A stretch of 27,720 bases of DNA from contig LSYV01000004.1 of the NCBI GenBank assembly GCA_001584585.1, forward strand, positions 1,739,797 through 1,767,516. The letters are read 5' to 3'. Shown here piece by piece: positions 20,436-27,720 of the stretch. This stretch comes from Gonium pectorale (Eukaryota; Chlorophyta; Chlorophyceae; Chlamydomonadales; Volvocaceae). Position 1 is the stretch's first letter, and every line of letters begins with the position of its first letter. A program made the translations under genes and the position numbers. The notes below the pieces were generated by a model. The model was not told the DNA's origin and made no database searches. It saw only the letters and a program-made list of their open reading frames with translations.

Positions 20436-23028
20436 TCATCGAGCCTGCAAAACCTCGAACTCAATGTCGGCGAGTTCGCCACCGCTCTCGCCACTGCTGA
20501 GGCTCACGCGGTTCAGGTGCAATGCGTCCCCCATTGTCCGCAACCCGACCCGCGACCCATTGCCGCTGCCGCCGTTGCTGCCACTGGCGGACCCCTCTGC
20601 GTGCCGCTCCTGGGCGCGGCCGGCGTGGCCGCCGTGCCGCCTCAAGGTGTCCCTCCCCGGCCCGCGCCTGCCGGCCCTCCGGTCGGCAGCCCAGCGGAGG
20701 ACCTTGACCAGCAGGCCCACCAAGCAGCCGGGCGAGGCCACGCAGCAGGGAGGACTGGGCCGCGGCGGCAGCAGCGCAAAGCTGCTCGTGCCGCCCCACC
20801 CGTCCCCCAGTGCAGCCCTCGCCTCCGCCTCCCGCGCTGCCTCCGCCTCCAAGACCCACGACGGCAGCGCGGCTGCGAAGCCTCCTCCCCCACCTCCACC
20901 TTCCTCTCCACAGTCGTCGCCGCCGTCCGTGGCCTCCCAAAGGTCCACGTCCGCTGAGACCACCACCGCCGCTGCCAACGTCGCTGCCGCCACCGTCACC
21001 GTCACCGCCGCCGGTGACGGCGACGGCTGCACCCCGGCGCCGCGCGGCTTGTACTCCCTGAGCCACGCGCGCAGCGCCTTCGCGTCTCTGCCCCCGTAAC
21101 GCCACGCCATGTCGTAGGCCTGCTGCCAGTCCATGGGGCAGCCCTCAGCGTGCAGCCACTTGATGAGCGGCAGCGGTGCGCCGTGCGCCACGGCCGAGGT
21201 GAAGACGGCGCAGGAGGGGCCCCAGGGGCAGCCCAGCCGGCGCAGGCAGCGGAGCGTGGAGTAGTCGCCTTTCTCGACCGCCGTGAGATAGGGGTGGCCG
21301 TTGGTCTGGGGAAGGGGAGGGAGGGAGGGTGGGAGTAAGGGAGGAAGGCGGGCTGTGCGGCAGCACGACCGGAGCATGTCCGACGCCAGGGGCGGACCGC
21401 TAACTGGTAATGGGCAGGCCCAAGAGACGCAGAGAAAGGCAATCCCGCGTCCAATGGTCAAGGCTCGTCATCTCCGATGTGTGCCTCCCGTTCCACTCGT
21501 CCCAATCATGTCCTCCTATGCGACCCCCAACGCACATGATCGCCGCCATGCGCGGCCTGATGGCCCCATGCCGCTACATAACCGCCACAAAGATCACTTA
21601 ATCCCACTGAAGCCCGGCGCCCATACCACCACACTAGGGGCCCGCCCCCCGGCCCCAGCACCCCGGCCCGGTCCCCACCGGCATGGGGCAGCCCGCCTCC
21701 ACCAGCCACTCTAGCGCCTCCTCGTTATTGCCCGACTCCACCGCGTCCGCGAACGCCGCCGTGTCCCACGCGCAGCCGCGCTCCCGCAGCCACAGCATCA
21801 GCTCCCGGCTGCCCGACGCCGCTGCGGCGCGCAGCAGCCGGTGCGACGGCAGCAGCGGCTGGCAGCCCAGCGCCTCCACCATCCACACCACCACGGTCAG
21901 GTGGCCGCTACGCGCCGCGCTGACAAGCGCGCTGGGCGTGCCCACGCGGACTCCGTGCGCGTGCAGCAGCCGCAGCGCATCCAGGTGCCCGTGCTTGGCC
22001 GCCGGCCAGGCAATGAAGTCGTCGACCGCTCCGCTCAGGGCCCCCCTCTTCAACAGGTCCTCCAGAGCCGACAGGTTGCCACACGCCGCGGCGCCGTGGG
22101 CTGCGAGCAGGTCCGCGGGGTAGCCGCGCGCCATGAGCCAGGGCAGTCGCTCCACAGCGTCTTCGCACTGCGAGGCGCGCTGGCAGGCGACTTCATTGCG
22201 CGCGCAGCCCTGGGACTCCAGCCACGCCACCTTGGCCTGCCAGTCGGGCGTAGGGCTGGCGGCGGCGTGGCCCAGCACGAAGGAGCGCTCCACGTCGTCC
22301 AGACGGGACAGCTGGTTGGGGCCGTCCGGTGCCTCGCGCAGCAGGCGCTGCAGGTCAGCCAGGCAGCAGCCCTCCGCCACCGCAGACCACAGCGCCTTGG
22401 GGTCCTGGCCCTTCTTGCGCTTGGGCCGCTGCGCCAGGATCCACAGGACGCGGTCCGCGTGGCCGCCGCGCGCCGCTGCGCGCGCCCAGGACTCGCTCCA
22501 GGGCGCGCCTTGCTCCAGCAGCCAGGAGAAGACGTCCCAGCGGCCGGCCCTCGCGGCCGCGCAGCCGGACCAGCAGAGGACCGGAAAACCGCGCCTTAGA
22601 AGCCAGCGGCACACGTGAATGTGACCCGCGGCGGCGGCCAGTTCGCAGGCCTGGCCGGGGCGGTCGACAGCGGCGGCCGTGAGGGCCACCTCCAGGTTGG
22701 TGAGGCTGCCGCTGGAGGCTGTGAGGGCGACGAGGTTAACGCGCTGGGCCAGAGTGAGGGAGCGGGTGGCCCCCCGGGCGGCCCAGCGCGCAGCAAACGC
22801 GTCGGGGGGCGCGGGCTGGGACAGGCGGACGGTGATGTGCTGCGGGCCGGTCAGCAGCGCGGCCGTGGCCTTGTCAACGAGGCGGACGTTGCACGCAACC
22901 TCGTTCTCCGGCATGAAGCTCGCTATGTGTTCGATGATGCCGGGGATCCAGACAGCGGAGGGCCCGGGAGAAGCGGCTTCGGGGCATGTCCGCCCCGCTT
23001 CCTGGATTTCAGACTGAGCGACCACCAT
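20436..23028 (-). CDS. F-box-like/ankyrin-repeat protein of the volvocine type
   Basis: Two exons on the minus strand, complement(join(20436-21305, 21679-23028)), give 739 residues; donor CCG|gtgggg and acceptor ccccag|ACC are phase 0. Near the N-terminus WIPGIIEHIASFMPENEVAC and RLVDKATAALL (about 27-58) look like the F-box-like segment typical of this expanded chlorophycean family. Degenerate ankyrin repeats follow from about 100 to 540, recognisable by WLLRRGFPVL, WLLEQGAPW, WLRERGCAW, WLVEAGCPM and LRRLGCPWG, each preceded by an AAxxGH/AARSGH-like turn. The intron falls between repeats and the pattern continues across it. The C-terminal 200 residues are low-complexity, with an acidic/Gly stretch (GGDDCGEEGGGGGGG) and a Gly/Ser/Asn tail ending EFEVLQAR. 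Family knowledge suggests protein binding, perhaps as a ubiquitin-ligase adaptor; no catalytic motif is seen. The start is the first ATG of the frame. Confidence 0.9.
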
Positions 23029-24046
23029 TGCTGATATGAGTAAATGGTGTTACTGCGTCAGAGTGGCACTCGTCAGCGAACTGGGGGCTAAAGGCGCGCA
23101 GACGGATAGCGAAGGCCACATGCGGCCGTGCGTATCGTCCGCCTGTGCTGCTCCACGTAATTTCCTTTGCATCAGAGAGGACTTTCGTGCTTCTTACGAG
23201 ACTTGCAGTTCTGGCGTGCGCCAACGGAAAGCCGCTTTACGCCTTACGGTATACACGCGCGGGATTTATGAATCGCACTATGCGCGCAGGGCTATGCATC
23301 TCTACTGAGGGGGTAGGCGAGGTTCCCCTGCCGGTTACCCCGTACGAGCGCATACGGCATGCGTATGCTCCATGGCTCCCCGTCCACGGCACCGCATATG
23401 CAAACCAGACGGACACAGGAGGGACGATTAAGGGGTTACGCGGTGTAATGTGTCCAGGAAGGAAGCCTTTCCGCCGAGTAGGTCCATGACTCCGGCTCCG
23501 TTCTACATGCCAGCCAGAGACATCCTCCACCAGCTCCAACCAATGCCCGAGTCGGTGTCCGTGACGCAACCCACCTCCCTTCTTCCCTACACCCTCCGCC
23601 CGTGCGCTGAGGTGGCTACCATTGCGTTGCGCTGTGCATGTCGCGTGAACCCCATAGCACTGGGTAGGCTGTGTGCAGCGCAGGGGTAAGGGGGCAAGGG
23701 AGCGCCGTCGGTCCGCCAGGGGGCTACATCTCAGAGTGATCTACCAGGTACCAATGGAGGGGGAAGGGCAATCAAGACACGTGGGGGCATGTGCGTGTCG
23801 TGGAGGGTGCAGTGTTTTGCGTCGCCCTAGCTCCCCAGAACCTATTCAATCATGCCAAATAATCATATCGCTGCATCACCCGCCATTCAATGCGTACACA
23901 TTGCCGAGGAACGACCTAGGAAAGAAAGTCAAGCAGTCGCTTGACATAACAGGGTGCTGCACTAATTCTATATTTTAGGGCTGCCTGGGGCCTAGCCATA
24001 ACCCAGGCCGCTCAGCAGCGAACAGCGCTTTGCGAACCTTGCTAAG
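23029..24046. other. Divergent intergenic region, shared promoter
   Basis: About 1.0 kb separates the ATG of the ankyrin gene (-) from the ATG of the PP2A subunit gene (+), so both promoters and 5'UTRs should be here. I see no coding pattern. The right half (23830-23980) is notably AT-richer. A TATA-like stretch is listed separately. Confidence 0.55.
23969..23977 (+). promoter_or_regulatory. TATA-like box for the PP2A B'' gene
   Basis: TATATTTTA lies 70 bases before the ATG at 24047, in an AT-rich patch within GC-rich DNA. With the usual 25-35 base spacing, transcription would start near 24000, leaving a 5'UTR of about 45 bases. This is inference from position and composition. Confidence 0.3.
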
Positions 24047-27000
24047 ATGTTGCTATCGGCTTTGAACGGCTTCATCAAGGACTCGCCTGAGCCGGATAGA
24101 GAAGCAGACGACATTGGTGAGCTCACAGAACAGGGCAGTCCTTTTCCCAAGGGGCATGCCGACAGCTGCATGGATTCCCACTTCTGGGTGCAGAGCAAGA
24201 GGTCGCCCAGACCTTCACGACCATCTTGGAAGATTATGAGAAGAAGAAACGGCCTCCGTCGGCAATCCCCACCTTCTACAAGCCGGTGGGAGGATGCGAG
24301 GAGAGGTGCCAATGGTGCCGTCACCGTGGAGGGGGCAACTGAGCATGCCTTGCTGTAGCCTGGCAGACACGCCTGATTGCTCTCCTCTTAGCTATCTTTT
24401 TCGGCAAACGCAGAAAGCGAAGCCCCAATCCATCGGCACTCTTGTTAAACGGGAGGCCAAGAAGCGCAAGGAGCAGGTGGGGTTATGGCCTTGGGCGGGT
24501 CCTCGGGAAAGGCTCTGGGCCAGCCCGCTCCCTGACGGGCCCGCTCAGGCACAAACCCCAGCCGCGTACGTTAGACCCGGGGAAGGCGGCCATGACTGCA
24601 GCGCGCTCCGTATCCTCACCGGTTATTGCAGCTCCGGCCGTGGTTTCGTCAGGGCGTGCGGGCCTCCCTCCCACTCTCGTCCCTTCCTTGTGTGGGCAGG
24701 AGACGCTACTGCTGTCGGAGGACGAGCTGCGGCAGGTGTGGTACATGATGGAGGAGCTGGGCACCTTCTCGGACAACGGGGAGGAGGTGCGCATCAACTA
24801 CGACGGCTTCTCGCAGGTGGGATGGCGCGGGGAGCGTGTACAGGGAGCGGGTGCGGGTAAGGGCACGAGGGACAATGGTTGCGAGGAGCAGACCCGGGGC
24901 ACACAGGGGGCAGGGGCAATAGGGCCTGTGTGACAGACATGTTGGCAGACGTGGAAAAGTATTGAAGCTTTGGATGCGTAGGCGCTGAGGGAGCATGGGG
25001 GTGCTGTGGGGTAGGGGCAGGTGGCAGGGGCGCAGGGGGGTTGAAACCGTGTCGTATGCGCGGGGCTTCCTCGCAGCGGGGCGGCTGGGACCTTATATTG
25101 TGCGGTTGGGCGGTCGGGTTGCGACACGAAGCCTCCTTGGCCACAAAACATCAGGCCAGGTTACCCCGCCGGGCACCGGAAAGGCCCCTTCTCTGGCCTA
25201 TGCTTCACAGCGCTGCGCTGGGGCGTATGAACGCAGAGCAGAGCCTACCCTTCCCCCGACCCGCCTCAACGGGTCCCCATCCCGTGCCGCCCCGCGTTGG
25301 CTCCCTCGCGGGTGCCCGCCTCGGTGCCGCGGGCGCTTCCCTCCCGCTTCACCTCCTCCCCCCGCCACCCGCCTCATGCGCCAACCGTCTCACGCCACCC
25401 GCGCCCGCCGCCCGTGCAGGTGCTCACGCGGTGCCGCGAGCTGTTCGGGCCGCAGATCGAGCCGTTCTTCAAGGCCAACGTGTTCCTCAAGTTCGAGCGC
25501 GACTCCAACGGCTGTATCTCCGCCAACCAGTTCCTCAACTTCCTCAACCTGCGGACCACCATGCTGCAAAACGTGGGTCGCCGGTCGGCCCTCGGCTGTC
25601 CCGCTGCGGGTCCTGCGGGGCTGCACCGCACCCACCGGGCGTGGGTGGTCGGTTTGCAACCGTGCAATCACGTTTGTACATCGCTGTACCGGCGTGGGTC
25701 GTGCGGGCCCTGGTGGGCCCGCTGGCGCCCAAGGCCCCCTGGTTGCGTTGCACCAGCCTGCCCGATCCGCACAGATCCCAAGGAGGCGGGGGATGACTGC
25801 GTGCCGTTCCGAGCTCATCCCCCGCCTCCTTCCCGTGCGCCCTTGTGCCATCCTGCTCGTTGCGTCCCCCCTCCAGCGCCTGGACCTGACGGCCTTCGAC
25901 CCGGACAACACGGGCAGCCTCACCACGGAGCAGCTGGAGGACTACGTCAAGTCGCTGGTGCCGCAGGTGCCCGCGTTGTCCGACATGCAGGTGCGGGTCG
26001 GGCCCAGGCGCGGGCAGGCGTGTTGACGTTGGCGGCGTGGTGGCGTTGACTGCCTGGGGAGCGCGGGCGGGGACAGGACGGGAGATCGGACAAGGGTGCA
26101 GCGGTGCGTCCATGGCGCAGGGCTGCTACATAGCTCTCGTGCGTCCCGGCCTGGTGGTCTGGTGGTCACGGGGCCAGACCGCTGTGGCCGTTGCCCGGGA
26201 CCCTGCCGCCCGCGAATCTTTAGTTACCCTTATTCCCCTTGGAGCACCTGCTTAACCAGCATGGCAGCCTCAGTGCCGCTGCAAAAACCCATACTGCACC
26301 TGCGCCTACCTGCGCCTACGCCGCAGCCCTCGGGCCGTTGCTACCAGCCAGCGCTTCCCTCCTTGGCCCCCCCCCGGGCGGGAGGATGCTTTTTCCTTCG
26401 AGCAAACTCCCATAAAAGCCTCTTTCATCGAACACACACATGCGCTTCTATGCCGCTCCACCAGGCGCCGTTCCTGGAGCATTACGGCCGCATCGCCGTC
26501 CGCAAGCTCATGTTCTTCCACGGCAAGAACGGATGCGTGCGCATCAGGGACCTGGTCAACAGCGTCGTGCTCCAGGTGGGGCAAGGGGTACAGAGTGAGA
26601 GCTGCGGAGCGCTGTCGCTCGACAGGAAACCCTAGGCGCATGCCTCCATGGTCATCCCAATGGGCGGCTACGGCGGGGGCACGGACAGGAGGGGAATAGC
26701 CAGGTGCCGGCAAGTTAGGAGGGGAACGGGTACCTTTGGGGGGAGGGGTTGAGAGCTGCTGGTCGGACGGCTTGGACTCTAGCGTGCACCGTGCCTGCCG
26801 AGCGTGACATTCGCTGGTTCAGTGTTATGGCGGGATGCGCAAAGTTTCAGACGACGTTGTTGAAGTGTGTCCCTATTGGTGTTGCTGCCCCGTCCCTTAC
26901 CGTCCCTCAGGAGCTGAACGACCTGAAGAACAACCAGCTGCAGGAGCACCAGCTCATATCTAACTGGTTCTCAATTCAGGTACGGCAGCCGTGCTGTACG

Positions 27001-27720
27001 ACTGGCGGCGCCGTTGCTCGCCTGGCCAGGCGAATGTATGCTGTCAGGTGCGGTCTCAGATGCAACATTCCGCTGTGCAGTTGCGACAGAGCCTGCAGCC
27101 CCGCCCGTCTTTGCTTGACAGGCGCATCACAGCCCACCCGCCCGCCCGCCGCATGTCACCCGTCCCTTCACCCGGGTTTGCTCCCCGTCTGTGCCCCTCA
27201 GTCCCTCCCCATCCCTTGTTCACTGCTCCCCGTCCCTTCCTCCGCTCCTCGAATCCGCCCAGCGCCTGCCAAACCTCCCCTGCTCTGCATGAAGCTGCCT
27301 CAAGCCTTGCCTAGTTATCCCCCATCCCAAGCCTTCCTCTCCGCGCGTCCCCAGTCCTTCCAGCCCAAACTTCCCCTGTCCCACTTTTGCTGCCTCCGCC
27401 TCTCCTGCCCACCCCTTTCTCCTCCCCCACCACCCCGCAGCGCTCAGCCAGTTTTCAACGGTCGGGAGATGTATGCGTCCAAGGGCTTCTCTACTGAGAA
27501 TGCCTTCCAACCCTCTCCCTCCCCACCCCGCAGAGCCGCAGTCCACCCAACCCAAACCTTCCCTGTCCCGCTTTGCCTGCCTCCGCCTCTCCCGCCCACC
27601 CCTTTCTCCACACCCCCCGCAGTCCACCCAGCGCGTGTACAAGACCTTCCTGGCGCTGGACGAGGACATGAACGGCCTGCTGAGCCGCCTGGAGTTCAGC
27701 GCCATCAGCAACGGCACCAT
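24047..27720 (+). CDS. TON2: PP2A regulatory subunit B'', TON2/FASS/PPP2R3C family, 3' end outside window
   Basis: Exons join(24047-24116, 24194-24305, 24392-24476, 24700-24816, 25420-25572, 25877-25990, 26465-26575, 26911-26979, 27623-27720+) give 309 residues so far, all in phase. Family landmarks in order: AIPTFYK (47-53), LLLSEDELRQVWYMMEELG (92-110), INYDGF, FFKANVFLKFERDSNGCIS, RLDLTAFDPDNTGSLT (180-195), VRKLMFF, NWFSIQ, and VYKTFLALDEDMNGLLSRLE (282-301). The last holds a canonical EF-hand loop (Asp290, Asp292, Asn294, Ser298, Glu301); the loop at 187-198 has Gln at position 12 and may bind calcium poorly. Known role: B'' subunits direct the PP2A A/C core to substrates; TON2 organises plant cortical and division-site microtubules. 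The region 54-89, between exons 2 and 3, differs from other members, so those two junctions are the least certain. About a third of the protein lies beyond the window. The symbol is by family, not by proven orthology. Confidence 0.9.
26156..26180. repeat. Short perfect inverted repeat in PP2A intron 6
   Basis: GGTCTGG and CCAGACC (7 bp) flank an 11-base loop. It is a small hairpin in an intron with no known role. Confidence 0.5.
26980..27622 (+). other. Pyrimidine-rich intron 8 of the PP2A gene
   Basis: This 643-base intron runs from CAG|gtacgg to ccccgcag|TCCACC. From about 27120 to the end it is almost entirely C/T-rich and carries several cag acceptor-like sites. The purine-rich complement gives a long but meaningless minus-strand reading frame. 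Confidence 0.85.
27350..27622 (+). repeat. Tandem duplication of the 3' splice region
   Basis: Two copies of a roughly 75-90 base segment (27350-27440 and 27540-27622) share, in order, cccaaac, ccctgtccc, tgcctccgcctctc, gcccacccctttctcc and a terminal ccccgcag or cccgcag, with scattered differences. The second copy ends at the exon 9 acceptor. The boundary motif cgcagtccaccca also occurs at 27538-27550, just before the second copy. Confidence 0.8.

Noticed and set aside
27220..27720. A 166-codon minus-strand frame at the right edge
   Set aside because: It is the complement of the pyrimidine-rich PP2A intron and exon 9, giving a Gly/Arg-rich translation with no domain.
1..27720. CRISPR arrays, rRNA genes, integrated virus or complete transposon
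   Set aside because: I saw no spaced identical repeats, rRNA text, reverse transcriptase or transposase motifs, or terminal repeats; the gene structure is ordinary algal nuclear DNA.

Overview
The window is nuclear DNA of a green alga, most likely a volvocine or other chlamydomonadalean species. The evidence is GC-rich codon use, short introns (about 75-640 bases) with GT...AG borders, very long Ala/Gly/Ser/Pro runs in proteins, TGTAA as the likely polyadenylation signal, and an ankyrin protein with the F-box-like N-terminus that is greatly expanded in Chlamydomonas, Volvox and Gonium. Genes were assembled by hand from exons. Splice phases agree at every junction of the five intact models; two junctions in the last gene and the first junction of the Clp-like gene remain the least certain.

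Layout, left to right. (1) 2-1449 (+): remains of a bZIP transcription factor with its basic region and leucine zipper still legible but cut by three in-frame stops and two apparent frame changes. A G-rich minisatellite follows at about 1570-1830. (2) 2326-4344 (+): five-exon Ser/Thr protein kinase of CAMK/CDPK type, with HRD changed to YGD and no EF-hands. (3) 4345-9925: gene-poor stretch of about 5.6 kb holding only decayed-looking minus-strand coding pieces (7058-8555) and one short plus-strand ORF. (4) 9926-11761 (+): five-exon staphylococcal-type (thermonuclease, SNase) nuclease of bacterial type, with an apparent bipartite plastid/thylakoid Tat targeting region. (5) 12550-19157 (+): six-exon gene for a 1,612-residue protein; its N-terminus resembles two Clp N-domain repeats, and the rest is a helical-repeat and low-complexity body with no AAA ATPase. 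(6) 20436-23028 (-): two-exon F-box-like/ankyrin-repeat protein. (7) 24047 to beyond the right edge (+): PP2A regulatory subunit B'' of the TON2/FASS/PPP2R3C family, nine exons visible.

The genes do not form a pathway or operon; this is an ordinary eukaryotic gene series. The kinase, the PP2A subunit and the F-box/ankyrin protein belong to general regulatory families. The nuclease and perhaps the Clp-N protein may act in the plastid. The ankyrin and PP2A genes are divergent and share a 1.0 kb promoter region. The most novel items are the Clp-N-like/solenoid protein, the predicted lumenal nuclease, the legible but broken bZIP, and a duplicated 3' splice region in the last PP2A intron.
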